From: Putridiphycobacter sp045107045
GTDB taxonomy: Bacteria; Bacteroidota; Bacteroidia; Flavobacteriales_D; Crocinitomicaceae
Assembly: GCA_045107045.1 (NCBI GenBank)
Contig: JBGCFR010000020.1
Span: 1-64,000, forward strand
Direction of reading: 5' to 3'
Length of the DNA: 64,000 nt
Positions 34,959-44,045 of the stretch are shown here, piece by piece. Made by a program: the position numbers and the translations under genes. Every line of letters starts with the position of its first letter. Within the stretch, counting starts at the first letter, position 1. Below the pieces are notes generated by a model. That model saw only the letters and a program-made list of their open reading frames with translations, ran no database searches and was not told the DNA's origin.

Positions 34959-35342
34959 ATGAAAAAGATTTATTCAATTTTAACCATTTTAACCCTAGCA
35001 CTTCTAAGCGCTTGCAGCGGTTCTGACACCTATAGAGGAAATTGGAAAGCTACAGACTCGAATGGGACACAGTTTGACCTCAATTTTGAAGCAAAGACAT
35101 TTAGTGTGAAAAATCAGCTAGATGAAATTACAACCCATGGCTATACTCAAAATTCGATTAACATCAATAACTCAATTGAAACTTATGGGATAAAGCTAGA
35201 TGATGGAAGATCATGCCAAATTAATTTCCCTATTGCTGATGATGAATCCAAAGGAATAATAACTGACGGTTCAGGAATAGTAATTTACACCATCAGTCGA
35301 ACCGATTATATTAACTACAATGACCTAAATAGTTTACATTAG
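34959..35342 (+). CDS. Small lipoprotein of unknown function
   Basis: A 127-residue lipoprotein (lipobox LLSAC, Cys19). The mature part is a small beta-rich domain (YRGNWKATDSNGTQFDLNF, then ETYGIKLDDGRSCQINFP), resembling short lipocalin-like Bacteroidota lipoproteins. There is no known motif. Its stop is immediately followed by the ATG of the DUF2490 gene, so the two are translationally linked. Confidence 0.7.
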   Translation: MKKIYSILTILTLALLSACSGSDTYRGNWKATDSNGTQFDLNFEAKTFSVKNQLDEITTHGYTQNSININNSIETYGIKLDDGRSCQINFPIADDESKGIITDGSGIVIYTISRTDYINYNDLNSLH

Positions 35343-36041
35343 ATGAAAGCCATTCTAGTTTATCCATTTCTCTGCCTTCTATTTCTAGCCCCAAAAATTA
35401 GCAAAGCACAAATAAATCAGGGTCAAATTGGGGCTTGGTACATGTATTTTTTTAATACTAATCTCAAGCAGAGTCCCTGGGGATTGCAAGGCGACATACA
35501 ATACCGAAACTGGAATATAGTTGGTGATCTTGAACAATTATTATTGAGAGGTGGAGTGACCTACTCACCTAAAAATGCGGATGTTAAATTCACTTTAGGC
35601 TATGGAAATGTAACTACTGGTGCTTTTGGTTCAAGCCAATCTACATCTTCAGAAAGTAGAGTTTACCAAGAGGCATTGTATCCAGTTAAATTTGGAGATC
35701 GTTTTTATACAAACCACAGATTCAGATTCGAACAAAGGTTTGTTGAGGGTCAAGATTTGAGACCCCGATACAGGTATAACTTGTTTTTAAATATTCCTCT
35801 AAACAATAAGAACATGGCTAAAGGCACAGTGTATCTTGCTATGTATAATGAACTTTTCATTAATGGTCAAAGACATGTCGGCAATGGAAATACAGTAGAA
35901 ATTTTTGACCGTAATCGATTTTACGTATCACTAGGCTACATTTTAAAAAATGGGCTAAAAATGCAAATGGGGGTCATGAATCAAACAACCGACAATTGGC
36001 ATAAAACACAATTGCAATTCAGTTTTCATCAAAAGATTTAA
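35343..36041 (+). CDS. DUF2490-family outer-membrane protein
   Basis: A 232-residue protein with a signal peptide (about 1-22, ends SKAQ). The DUF2490 beta-barrel pattern is clear: GAWYMYFFNTN, WGLQGDIQYRNW, LLLRGGVTY, RFRFEQRFV, RPRYRYNLFLNIPLN and a final strand ending in QFSFHQKI. The family is thought to form 10-12-stranded outer-membrane barrels; its function is unknown. It is coupled to the lipoprotein upstream with no gap. Confidence 0.82.
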   Translation: MKAILVYPFLCLLFLAPKISKAQINQGQIGAWYMYFFNTNLKQSPWGLQGDIQYRNWNIVGDLEQLLLRGGVTYSPKNADVKFTLGYGNVTTGAFGSSQSTSSESRVYQEALYPVKFGDRFYTNHRFRFEQRFVEGQDLRPRYRYNLFLNIPLNNKNMAKGTVYLAMYNELFINGQRHVGNGNTVEIFDRNRFYVSLGYILKNGLKMQMGVMNQTTDNWHKTQLQFSFHQKI

Positions 36042-36160
36042 GTCACCTTCCTTTACTGTGAATTTTATCGTGAATTTTATCCAAACTGTTATAAATTAAA
36101 CATAAATGGTCTGATTCACTTTTCTTTAATATCCTTATGGTACACTATTAGTGAACATCT

Positions 36161-38563
36161 ATGAAAAATTCTTTATTCTTTGCTTTTTTACTATTTAACA
36201 ATTTAATTTTTTGTCAGGGAGAAGGCAATTTCTGGTATTTTGGTTCAAATGCTGGTATTGATTTCAATAATGGAGGACCAACTGCTATCACAAATGGCTC
36301 TGTAAATTCATTTGAAGGATGTGCAACAATTAGTGATTCTGTTGGAACACTATTATTCTACACTGACGGAGTATCTGTTTACAATGCTAATCATATTGTT
36401 ATGCCTAATGGGACCGGGTTAGATGGGCATGACAACAGTACCCAATCTTCAATTATTATTAGAAAACCTGGGTCATATTCAATATTTTATATTTTTACTA
36501 CCGGACATGAAGGAAGTATTTCAGGACTAAAATATACTGAGGTAGACATGAGTTTACAAGGTGGGTTAGGAGATGTCACATCTAATGTAAATCAAGCTTT
36601 ATCTGCACCAACATGTGAAAAACTTGTAGCCATACGGCATCAAAACACCGTAGATTTTTGGATTGTTGCACACGATTATGGTTCAAATAATTATTTATCT
36701 TATCTCGTCAGTTCTTCAGGCATTTCTACAACGCCTGTTATTAGTTCAGTAGGGTCTACCCTATCTGGAAATTTTATCAATACAATTGGCCAATTAAAAT
36801 CAAATAGAGCTGGCGATAGAATAGCAAATGCGCTTTATTTCTTAGATGAAATTGAATTGTTTGATTTTGATAATTCAACAGGTCTGTTAACTAACCCAAT
36901 TAATTTTACCACTGGAACAGATTGTTATGGTGTTGAATTTTCACCAAATGGAGAATTACTTTATACAACCTGGAATCCAGGTACAGTTGCTCAATACAAT
37001 CTCTTAGCTGGAAGCGGAAGTGCTAATGATATTCAATCTTCAATGACTAATCTTGGTGTGTTTCTATTTGATTTTATAACCGCTTTACAAATAGCACCTG
37101 ATGATAAAATATATGCGGCAGTAGATGGTTCTACTACTCTGGCAGTAATATCTGACCCAAATACCCTTGGCGCGGGATGTAATTTTAACATTAGTGGTTT
37201 TAATCTCGGTGGACAAACCTCACAACTTGGTCTTCCAAATTTTCAAAATACATTTGCTCCAGGAATTCAAACTGTATTTGAAATTTGTATAGGAGATACA
37301 ATAAATCTTTCGAACAACAACAATTCAATATATAACTGGGCAAATTCAGATGCCCCTACAACTATCATATCGCAGGCTCCTATTTTACAGGTATCACCTT
37401 CATTAAATTCAAGTTATATCTTATATGGTGATGTTGACACAGTAACTTACACGGTAAACGTCGGTCAATTACCTAGCTTTACTCTTGGAAACGACACTAG
37501 TATATGCTTTGGTGGAAACGTTTTTAAAAATCTTAATTGTCCTAATTGTAATTATTTATGGAGCAATGGCTCCACTGCAACTGTAAATATATTTGATACA
37601 GAAGGCATTTACTGGGTTGACGTGTCTAATAATTGTGGCACCGTTAGAGATAGTATAATAATAACTGTTTTTGAAAATTCGCAAGTTGATCTTGGGACTG
37701 ATACTACTGTTTGTAATGGTGTTACTTTAACACTTAATGCATATACTACTTCCAATGCAAACTATCTTTGGTATGATAACGCCACAGATTCTGTAGCTCA
37801 AATAACTGTACCAGGTGTTTACTGGGTTAAAGTGACGGATTCAATTGGTTGTATTGATAGAGATACAATTAATGTCAATTATGACCCTACCCCTTCAGTT
37901 AATCTAGGTAACGATACGACATTATGCGCTGGGGAAATTCTTGTTCTAGATGCCTCAAACTCAAATTCTATTTATTTTTGGCAAAATAATGCTTCCACAA
38001 CTAATTCAATTTTTGAAGTGTCAAGCGCTGGAACCTACTGGGTATCTGTTGAAATGAATTTATGCTCAGCAAGTGATACTATACTTGTCGACTTTTTTCA
38101 AATAGATAATAGTTTATCAGTATCAGATATCACTTTATCTGCCAACCTAAGTGCAGCACAATACCAATGGTTAGACTGTGATAATAATTATGCAACTATT
38201 CCGAACGAAACAAACCAAAACTATACAGCCACTGCTAATGGTAATTATGCATTAGAAATAACAGGAAATGGTTGCACGGACACCTCAGCCTGTGTAAATA
38301 TTTCAACAGTAGGAATTGGGCAAACTATACTTAATCAAATTCAGATTTATCCAAATCCAACTTATGGACAGGTCAATCTAGAACTAGGTAACCTAAAAAA
38401 TGTATCAATAAATATTTACAATGTCAATGAGCAGTTGGTTTATCAATCAGAAAAAATCAATTCACCAATCTATCAGTTCGAATTTGATTATCCTACTGGT
38501 ATTTACTTCATTGAACTTAATTCTGAAGGAGAAACAATAAGATTTAAGTTGCTAAAAGAATAA
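36161..38563 (+). CDS. Large T9SS-secreted protein with Ig-like repeats
   Basis: An 800-residue exported protein. The signal peptide is 1-19 (ends LIFCQ). An N-terminal domain of about 380 residues begins WYFGSNAGIDF and has propeller-like SP-G-L-Y repeats (VEFSPNGELLYTTWN), as in many gliding-associated or adhesin-like Bacteroidota proteins. It is followed by at least three Ig-like repeats of about 85 residues each, opening with LGNDTSIC, LGTDTTVC or LGNDTTLC, then a T9SS type A sorting domain (YPNPTYGQVN, last about 75 residues). It is probably surface-exposed or released. It is monocistronic. Confidence 0.8.
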   Translation: MKNSLFFAFLLFNNLIFCQGEGNFWYFGSNAGIDFNNGGPTAITNGSVNSFEGCATISDSVGTLLFYTDGVSVYNANHIVMPNGTGLDGHDNSTQSSIIIRKPGSYSIFYIFTTGHEGSISGLKYTEVDMSLQGGLGDVTSNVNQALSAPTCEKLVAIRHQNTVDFWIVAHDYGSNNYLSYLVSSSGISTTPVISSVGSTLSGNFINTIGQLKSNRAGDRIANALYFLDEIELFDFDNSTGLLTNPINFTTGTDCYGVEFSPNGELLYTTWNPGTVAQYNLLAGSGSANDIQSSMTNLGVFLFDFITALQIAPDDKIYAAVDGSTTLAVISDPNTLGAGCNFNISGFNLGGQTSQLGLPNFQNTFAPGIQTVFEICIGDTINLSNNNNSIYNWANSDAPTTIISQAPILQVSPSLNSSYILYGDVDTVTYTVNVGQLPSFTLGNDTSICFGGNVFKNLNCPNCNYLWSNGSTATVNIFDTEGIYWVDVSNNCGTVRDSIIITVFENSQVDLGTDTTVCNGVTLTLNAYTTSNANYLWYDNATDSVAQITVPGVYWVKVTDSIGCIDRDTINVNYDPTPSVNLGNDTTLCAGEILVLDASNSNSIYFWQNNASTTNSIFEVSSAGTYWVSVEMNLCSASDTILVDFFQIDNSLSVSDITLSANLSAAQYQWLDCDNNYATIPNETNQNYTATANGNYALEITGNGCTDTSACVNISTVGIGQTILNQIQIYPNPTYGQVNLELGNLKNVSINIYNVNEQLVYQSEKINSPIYQFEFDYPTGIYFIELNSEGETIRFKLLKE

Positions 38564-38744
38564 AATGATCTCAACGCGACTAAAAAATCTTCTGAAGGGT
38601 TATTCCCTGCGCTCGTTAGACTTAGGATTGCTCCACGATCCTTGGAACTCCGAATTCCGAAAACAAAACGCAAAATCTGCGATTTTGATTTTTATTTGCT
38701 CATCCTTGAATTCGAATTTCATTCGATTCAATGCTGACCAAATA
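38564..38744. other. Non-coding inverted-repeat-rich stretch beside tRNA-Arg
   Basis: The frame open here (73 codons) is not protein-like. The DNA contains nested dyads: GGATTG / CGATCC around 38627-38643, AAAATC-TGC-GATTTT near 38671-38685, and a bulged 11-bp stem TTGAAT(T)CGAAT / ATTCGATTCAA at 38706-38731. It could be a REP-like or decayed mobile-element remnant next to the tRNA. I see no gene. Confidence 0.4.
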
Positions 38745-38780
38745 AAAACGCCAACAGAAGGTTCTGCTGGCGTTTTGCTT
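38745..38780 (-). terminator. Terminator of tRNA-Arg
   Basis: On the minus strand AACGCCAGCAGAA pairs with TTCTGTTGGCGTT (one G-T wobble), followed by a T-run. It lies 7 bp downstream of the tRNA. Confidence 0.75.
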
Positions 38781-38786
38781 TCTTAG

Positions 38787-38860
38787 TGACCCCGACAGGA
38801 TTCAAACCTGTAACCCTCAGAGCCGAAATCTGATGCGCTATTCAGTTGCGCCACGGGGCC
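38787..38860 (-). tRNA. tRNA-Arg (TCG)
   Basis: A 74-nt cloverleaf on the minus strand. The acceptor stem GGCCCCG / CGGGGTC is closed by discriminator A. The anticodon stem is TCAGA / TCTGA with loop TTTCGGC (anticodon TCG, reading CGA and other CGN codons), and the T-arm is AGGTTTGAATCCT. No CCA is encoded. A partial copy of its 5' end lies 37 bp upstream. Confidence 0.92.
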
Positions 38861-38897
38861 TTTTTGCCTCTTAGTGCAACTAAATCTTCTTGATGAA

Positions 38898-38913
38898 GTT
38901 GCGCCATAGGGCC
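38898..38913 (-). repeat. Partial 5' copy of tRNA-Arg upstream of the intact gene
   Basis: On the minus strand GGCCCTATGGCGCAAC matches the mature tRNA start GGCCCCGTGGCGCAAC at 14 of 16 positions. It sits between the promoter box (38929-38936) and the mature tRNA. The sequence after it keeps short tRNA-like pieces (GATTT, CTAAGAGG) but no T-arm or acceptor 3' strand. Confidence 0.65.
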
Positions 38914-38928
38914 ATTTTTATCGAATCG

Positions 38929-38936
38929 CAAACTTA
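38929..38936 (-). promoter_or_regulatory. -7 box of the tRNA-Arg promoter
   Basis: The minus-strand sequence TAAGTTTG matches TAnnTTTG and lies upstream of the partial tRNA copy. The primary transcript would therefore carry the fragment as a leader. Confidence 0.5.
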
Positions 38937-39027
38937 ATAAATATTTAGGCGAGCTTGTAAAACATTTGAAAAAAAATCAGAATTACCTACTAATTCATAG
39001 AATTAAAGTTAAATAAGGAAATAAGAT

Positions 39028-39035
39028 TATCTTTG
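39028..39035 (+). promoter_or_regulatory. -7 box TATCTTTG before the propeller-SpoIIE gene
   Basis: This matches TAnnTTTG. It ends one base before an ATG at 39037 and seven before the ATG at 39043. Transcription would begin after 39037, which argues for 39043 as the real start and for a leaderless mRNA. Confidence 0.5.
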
Positions 39036-39042
39036 GATGGTA

Positions 39043-42000
39043 ATGCAAAAGCTAATATTCGCACTTATTTTTCTCACAATTTCCGTATTTACATATGGGC
39101 AGCATTACCATTTCAAAAACTATTCACTCTCAGAAGGACTTTCAAGATCAGGCGTTTATTTTATTCTACAAGATAATGAAGGCTTTATTTGGGTAGGTAC
39201 AGAAGGAGGTGGTATTTCGAAATTTGATGGTCAAAAATTTACAAATTTCAGTAGTAAGCAGGGACTTAAATCTGAACATATAAGGGTCATATTTGAAGAC
39301 GATAATGGTGTACTTTGGTTTGGAACCGATAATGGATTATCATTTTTTGAATATGGTGAAATCAAAAGCTTAACAACAGAAAATGGGTTGAGCGACAATT
39401 ATATTAGATGTATTACTCAAGATAGTGAAGGTAATTTATGGGTTGGCACAAATAAAGGCATCTCAATTATTGACCCTTCAGAAAAAGAGATTAGCTCAAA
39501 ACTAAAAGTCAATTTCAATTTACCTCACAAAAAAGTAAGAACCGTTCTAGCCGATTCCAACAAAGTATGGATAGGTACTGATGATGGTTTATGCCTAATG
39601 GAAAATAATAATTTAACCATTTTTAAAAATACAAATGGGCTAAGTGATAACCTTATTTTGAGTTTATTCATGGATAGCAAAGACCATTTATGGATTGGCA
39701 CAAATAAAGGATTGTCGGTTCTTACCAATGGTAAATTTAGATCTTGGACAGAAGCTGATGGTTTAATTAATAACCGAATCAGATCTATATCTGAAGATAT
39801 TAAAGGCAATATATGGTTTGGCACTAAAAATGGCATTAGTATTTTTAGTGATGGCGACTTTATTAACATTGACAGATCGAATGGTTTATCGAATGAACGA
39901 GTAAGATGTATCCAAAAGGATAATTTCGGTAATATGTGGATTGGTACCTACTTTGGTGGAATCATGAAATATAACTACAGAGACTTTATAAGCTACAATA
40001 CCAATAATAAACTACCCTCAAATCAAATTTTATCGATTGCGGAAAACAAAAAAAATGAGCTCATTATTGGCACTATTGACGGTGCATCTACTTTACTTTA
40101 TAATCATAATGCATTTCAATCCGACCCGAAAATTTTTACAAATGCAAACCTACTTGGACAGCCAGTTCACACCATATTTAAAGATAGTAATCAGGTTTTA
40201 TTCTATGGCATTCAAAATGGCCTTTTAATTGATGCCGGCAATGAATTAATTTCTATCACTACTGATAATGGACTTGTTGGTAACCATGTTAGTTCTATCC
40301 TGCAAAAAGATGGTGTTTATTATGTTGGAACTGGCTTAGGACTGAATGAAATTAAGTTTAAAACTAATGACTACAATAATTATTCGATAACAACACTTAC
40401 AGAAGAAGACGGACTAGCTGGACAGCAAATTTCATTTATTAAAGAGGATCCTTCTCAAAAATTATGGATTGGATTTAATGATGGTCAAATCAGCATTCTT
40501 GATCACGAAAAAATCATTAACCCTAAAATAAATAAAGATATTAATCAATTCTCATCAATTGAGTTTGACAAGTATGGTAATACATGGCTGGGGACCAAAG
40601 GCAAAGGACTGTACTATGGTTATTTTGATCATAAAAAAAATACTTTACAAATCGTTCAGCTTCCAATTGAACTTGGTTTAAGTTCCAACTATATATTTTC
40701 ATTACTCATTTATGATAATAAACTGTGGGTTGGTCATGAAAAAGGACTTGATGTTTGTAATCTTGAAAAGGACTCTTCTGTTATTTCAGTGCTAAACTAT
40801 GGTATTGAAAACGGGTTTTTGGGTCTTCAAAATAATGCCAATGCTTCTTATGTCGATTCATACGGTAACTTATGGTTTGGAACTGTTAATGGCTTATTTT
40901 GCTTGAATAAAGCGGCAGAAGAATTATCTAAAAGTGGTGGTGAATCCATTAATTATATCCAATCCATCAGTATCAATAACCATTTTACAAATTGGGCTGA
41001 GTCCGAATATTGCCAAGGTATTGAAGGACAGTTTAACTTGCCGGTAGATTTAGAATTACCCTACGACATCAATACAATTTCCTTTGATTTTATAGGATTA
41101 AATTTTGTAGCGCCCAAAAATATTAAATATACATGGCGATTAAAAGGCTTTGATGCCGATTTTAGGCCTTTGGTTAGTCAAAGTAATTGTGATTATACCA
41201 ATTTAGCACCTGGTCATTATACTTTTCAATTAAAATCTACAAATGAGAATGGTGAAGTAATTGACAAAATAGAGGAGTTTACTTTCACTATAAAAAAGCC
41301 ATATTGGCAAACTTGGTTATTTAGAATAATTACCTTTTTAGTGATTCTAGCTATCTTAATCTGGTATTTAGACTTTAGAACCAAACAACTCATCAGTAAG
41401 CAAAAAAAATTAGAAGAAACTATTACAATTAGAACACAAGAGGTAGTTGATCAAAAAGATGAACTAGAACTAAAAAAATCTGAAATAGAATTCCAACATG
41501 CTGAACTCACTACAAAAAGCAAAGAAATAACAGATTCAATATTATATTCCCGTAGAATACAGAGATCACTACTGCCGAGTTTCGAAAAAATGAAAGCCGC
41601 ATTTGAGCATTATTTTGTACTCTACATGCCAAAAGATATTGTTTCTGGTGATTTTTATTGGGTAGCGGAACCAGTGAAAAGTAAAAACAAGAAAGTTTAT
41701 TTTGCTGTCGCAGACTGTACTGGTCATGGTGTACCTGGTGCTATGGTATCACTAATTTGTACAAGAGCATTAAACAGTTCAATATTAGAACATAAGTTAA
41801 GAAAACCGAAAGACATTCTTGAGAAAACGAATACCATTGTTTTAGAAGCTTTTACAGATCAAGAAACAGGCAAAATAATCAAAGACGGTATGGATATAGC
41901 TTTAGGATTTCTGGAATATTCTATTGAAAGGATGTCTGCTCTATTTTCATTTTCAGGTGCCCATAATTCTGCATGGATCGTTTTACCAATTGGTACTCCA

Positions 42001-42381
42001 CCATTAATTGTAGATGGCAAAGAAGCAGAATCTAATATAGAAACTGATACACATCAATTGTACATATTATCAGGTACTAAACAACCCATTGGTGATTTTG
42101 ACAAAAGGGTTCCTTTTCCACAACAAACATGCGAACTTCCTAAAGGTGCGTTAATATACTTAAACACAGATGGCTACGCTGACCAATTTGGTGGTTCAAC
42201 AGATGAAGCCATTGCTGCTGGAGGGAAAAAATTTAAATATAAACCTTTGAAAAAACTGATACTATCAATTCAGGATCAACCTTTGAGTCAACAAAAAATA
42301 ATATTAGCTGACAAGTTTAACGATTGGCGTCAAAATCTTGAACAAGTAGATGATGTCTGTCTAATGTGCATTGAAGTCTGA
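39043..42381 (+). CDS. Periplasmic-propeller sensor with cytoplasmic SpoIIE/PP2C phosphatase
   Basis: A 1112-residue one-piece receptor. Signal peptide MQKLIFALIFLTISVFTYG. About 12-14 two-component-regulator propeller repeats (LWFGTDNGLS, LWVGTNKGIS, MWIGTYFGG and similar) form two seven-bladed propellers over about 20-640. A Y_Y_Y domain is at about 680-755 (KYTWRLKGFDADF), one transmembrane helix at about 765-785, and a coiled coil at about 790-840. A SpoIIE-type PP2C phosphatase is at about 850-1112 with metal-binding Asp in VSGDFYW, ADCTGHGVPG and NTDGYADQ. Unlike the usual hybrid kinases with this sensor, the output is Ser/Thr dephosphorylation, probably of an anti-sigma antagonist-like partner that is not in the window. 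Confidence 0.88.
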   Translation: MQKLIFALIFLTISVFTYGQHYHFKNYSLSEGLSRSGVYFILQDNEGFIWVGTEGGGISKFDGQKFTNFSSKQGLKSEHIRVIFEDDNGVLWFGTDNGLSFFEYGEIKSLTTENGLSDNYIRCITQDSEGNLWVGTNKGISIIDPSEKEISSKLKVNFNLPHKKVRTVLADSNKVWIGTDDGLCLMENNNLTIFKNTNGLSDNLILSLFMDSKDHLWIGTNKGLSVLTNGKFRSWTEADGLINNRIRSISEDIKGNIWFGTKNGISIFSDGDFINIDRSNGLSNERVRCIQKDNFGNMWIGTYFGGIMKYNYRDFISYNTNNKLPSNQILSIAENKKNELIIGTIDGASTLLYNHNAFQSDPKIFTNANLLGQPVHTIFKDSNQVLFYGIQNGLLIDAGNELISITTDNGLVGNHVSSILQKDGVYYVGTGLGLNEIKFKTNDYNNYSITTLTEEDGLAGQQISFIKEDPSQKLWIGFNDGQISILDHEKIINPKINKDINQFSSIEFDKYGNTWLGTKGKGLYYGYFDHKKNTLQIVQLPIELGLSSNYIFSLLIYDNKLWVGHEKGLDVCNLEKDSSVISVLNYGIENGFLGLQNNANASYVDSYGNLWFGTVNGLFCLNKAAEELSKSGGESINYIQSISINNHFTNWAESEYCQGIEGQFNLPVDLELPYDINTISFDFIGLNFVAPKNIKYTWRLKGFDADFRPLVSQSNCDYTNLAPGHYTFQLKSTNENGEVIDKIEEFTFTIKKPYWQTWLFRIITFLVILAILIWYLDFRTKQLISKQKKLEETITIRTQEVVDQKDELELKKSEIEFQHAELTTKSKEITDSILYSRRIQRSLLPSFEKMKAAFEHYFVLYMPKDIVSGDFYWVAEPVKSKNKKVYFAVADCTGHGVPGAMVSLICTRALNSSILEHKLRKPKDILEKTNTIVLEAFTDQETGKIIKDGMDIALGFLEYSIERMSALFSFSGAHNSAWIVLPIGTPPLIVDGKEAESNIETDTHQLYILSGTKQPIGDFDKRVPFPQQTCELPKGALIYLNTDGYADQFGGSTDEAIAAGGKKFKYKPLKKLILSIQDQPLSQQKIILADKFNDWRQNLEQVDDVCLMCIEV

Positions 42382-42384
42382 AAG

Positions 42385-43164
42385 CTATAAACTCTTGGTT
42401 CTTCCGCCGTCTACTGGTACATTTATACCATTGATATAACTCGCTGCAGGAGATGCTAAAAATGCAATGGCATTGGCTACTTCTTCTGGTTCAGCTACTC
42501 TTTTCATTGGTGAAGCGTTTGCCATATCTGCCTTAATGGTTTCAAAATCCTTACCTGTTTTAGCTGATTTATTCTCAATAATGGATTTTAATCTCACAGT
42601 ATTAGTAGCACCAGGCAATACATTATTAACCGTAATATTAAACTCACCAAGTTCATTGGCTAAAGTTTTACTCCAATTAGCAACAGCCCCTCTAATGGTA
42701 TTTGACACTCCCAAATTTGGCAGAGGTTGTTTGACAGACGTTGAAATAACATTGATAATTCTGCCATAACCTTCTGCTTTCATCTGATCTTGGACTGCCT
42801 GAACCAAAATATGATTACACACTAAATGTTGATTGAATGCCGCTAAATATTCAGATACATCAGCACTATTTGCCGGTCCACCTGCTGGTCCACCTGTATT
42901 ATTAATTAAAATATTAACTGATTTTCCTGAAATATAAGCATTGAATTTAGTTTTTAGATCATCAGGATTTGAAAAATCAACCGCTAGATAGGTGTGTTTA
43001 TCTGAAGAAGGTAGTTCATTAATAACAGCTTGTAACTTAGCTTCATTTCGAGACACTAAAATTAAGTTAGCACCCATTGAAGCTAACTCCATTGCTGCTG
43101 CTTTTCCAATTCCTTGAGTACTTCCACAAACAACTGCTGTTTTTCCTGTTAAATCTAAATTCAT
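42385..43164 (-). CDS. Short-chain dehydrogenase/reductase with altered catalytic motif
   Basis: A 259-residue SDR. The cofactor loop is GSTQGIG (14-20), the adenine-ring segment is NNTGGPAGG (88-96), Ser141 is in place, and the C-terminal motif is VNNVLPGATNT. The classical Y-x-x-x-K is replaced: at the expected spacing from Ser141 the sequence is Ser154-N-T-I-Arg158. A group of Bacteroidota SDRs annotated as 3-oxoacyl-ACP reductases carries a similar SN-x-x-R segment, as far as I remember, so this may be an established subfamily with different chemistry or a binding-only role. It is convergent with the phosphatase gene with a 3-bp gap. Confidence 0.85.
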   Translation of the reverse strand: MNLDLTGKTAVVCGSTQGIGKAAAMELASMGANLILVSRNEAKLQAVINELPSSDKHTYLAVDFSNPDDLKTKFNAYISGKSVNILINNTGGPAGGPANSADVSEYLAAFNQHLVCNHILVQAVQDQMKAEGYGRIINVISTSVKQPLPNLGVSNTIRGAVANWSKTLANELGEFNITVNNVLPGATNTVRLKSIIENKSAKTGKDFETIKADMANASPMKRVAEPEEVANAIAFLASPAASYINGINVPVDGGRTKSL

Positions 43165-43223
43165 ATTGTCAATTTTGCCCCAAATATAATGATTCCACTA
43201 CTATAATAAGTTCTGAAAGGTGA

Positions 43224-43856
43224 CTAATAGCCAAACTCAGATTTAAATAGGGTCATAATGTCACCATCAACTAAATGATGAGCCTTAATGCCAGCAGCTT
43301 TTGCACCTTCAATATGCTGGATACTATCATCAATAAATAATGTATTTTGAGGCGATAAATGATGTTGATTCAATACATATCTAAATGTATTCGCATCAGG
43401 TTTTCGCATGCCAATTTCATGCGAATAATACACTTTTTGAAAAAGATCTTCAAGCAAAAGTGCATTACCACAATCATTTTCAATAATTTTTCTAAACGCT
43501 TTTAAATGAATAATGTTCGTATTACTCAACAAATAAATAGGCACCTCATCCCTTATTCTTTTTATTAAGTCTACTCTATGATTTGGTAAATCTAAAAGCA
43601 TGGCATTCCAAGCTGCTTCAATTACTGAATTTGACAATGGCAATCCGCTCATTTGCCGAATGGCTTCGTAAAATGCTTCAGGTTGAATTTCTCCCACCTC
43701 AAGAGCATTGAAAATACCTATTTGTTGTGCTTGTGAATATAATTCATCAAAATTAGTAACCCCTAATTCTTTAAAGGCTTCAGCCGTTTTATGATAATTG
43801 ATATTTAAAATAACGCCACCTAAGTCAAATATGATCGCTTCGTAATTCAAATTCAT
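43224..43856 (-). CDS. HAD-superfamily phosphatase, YihX-like
   Basis: A 210-residue HAD hydrolase, subfamily IA. The nucleophile Asp11 is in IIFDLGGVIL, where the usual second Asp is Gly, as in YihX-type glucose-1-phosphatases and epoxide-hydrolase N-terminal phosphatases. Motif II is LLSNTN, motif III the lysine in RKPD, and motif IV FIDDS. The helical cap lies between residues 17 and about 95. It probably hydrolyses a sugar phosphate or similar. It lies upstream of the SDR with a 59-bp gap on the same strand. Confidence 0.85.
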   Translation of the reverse strand: MNLNYEAIIFDLGGVILNINYHKTAEAFKELGVTNFDELYSQAQQIGIFNALEVGEIQPEAFYEAIRQMSGLPLSNSVIEAAWNAMLLDLPNHRVDLIKRIRDEVPIYLLSNTNIIHLKAFRKIIENDCGNALLLEDLFQKVYYSHEIGMRKPDANTFRYVLNQHHLSPQNTLFIDDSIQHIEGAKAAGIKAHHLVDGDIMTLFKSEFGY

Positions 43857-43880
43857 CTATCAAAATTATTAAATTTTACT

Positions 43881-43910
43881 TTGAATATACATTTTAAACA
43901 AATACATTTG
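43881..43910 (+). promoter_or_regulatory. Promoter of the CAT-anticodon tRNA
   Basis: TTG at 43881-43883 and TACATTTG at 43903-43910, spaced 19 bp, is a textbook Bacteroidota promoter. A start near 43917 would give a leader of about 130 nt before the mature tRNA. Confidence 0.7.
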
Positions 43911-43961
43911 CACCCTTTAAAGGCGTAAGCTTTTGGTGAGAACCCAACTCATAAAAATATC

Positions 43962-43973
43962 GGGCCTATAGCT
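43962..43973 (+). repeat. Partial 5' copy of the CAT tRNA in its own leader
   Basis: GGGCCTATAGCT is identical to the first 12 bases of the mature tRNA 84 bp downstream. Similarity extends upstream: GAGAACCCAACTCA here versus GAGAAACCCTCAATCTC before the real gene, then A-rich bases and GGGCC. This suggests a tandem duplication whose first copy lost everything after base 12. Confidence 0.6.
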
Positions 43974-44045
43974 TCTTTCGACTGTCGCTCAAGACAGGCA
44001 ACTTCGCTAAAGGCCACGAGAAACCCTCAATCTCGAAAAAAAATT

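Noticed and set aside
38565..38786. 73-codon plus-strand frame after the T9SS gene
   Set aside because: It runs through inverted repeats and the tRNA-Arg terminator, has low-complexity coding and no start context.
43962..44045. tRNA-fragment repeat as an attachment site of an integrated element
   Set aside because: Only 84 bp lies between the repeats, with no integrase or cargo. Genomic islands normally duplicate the tRNA 3' end, not the 5' end.
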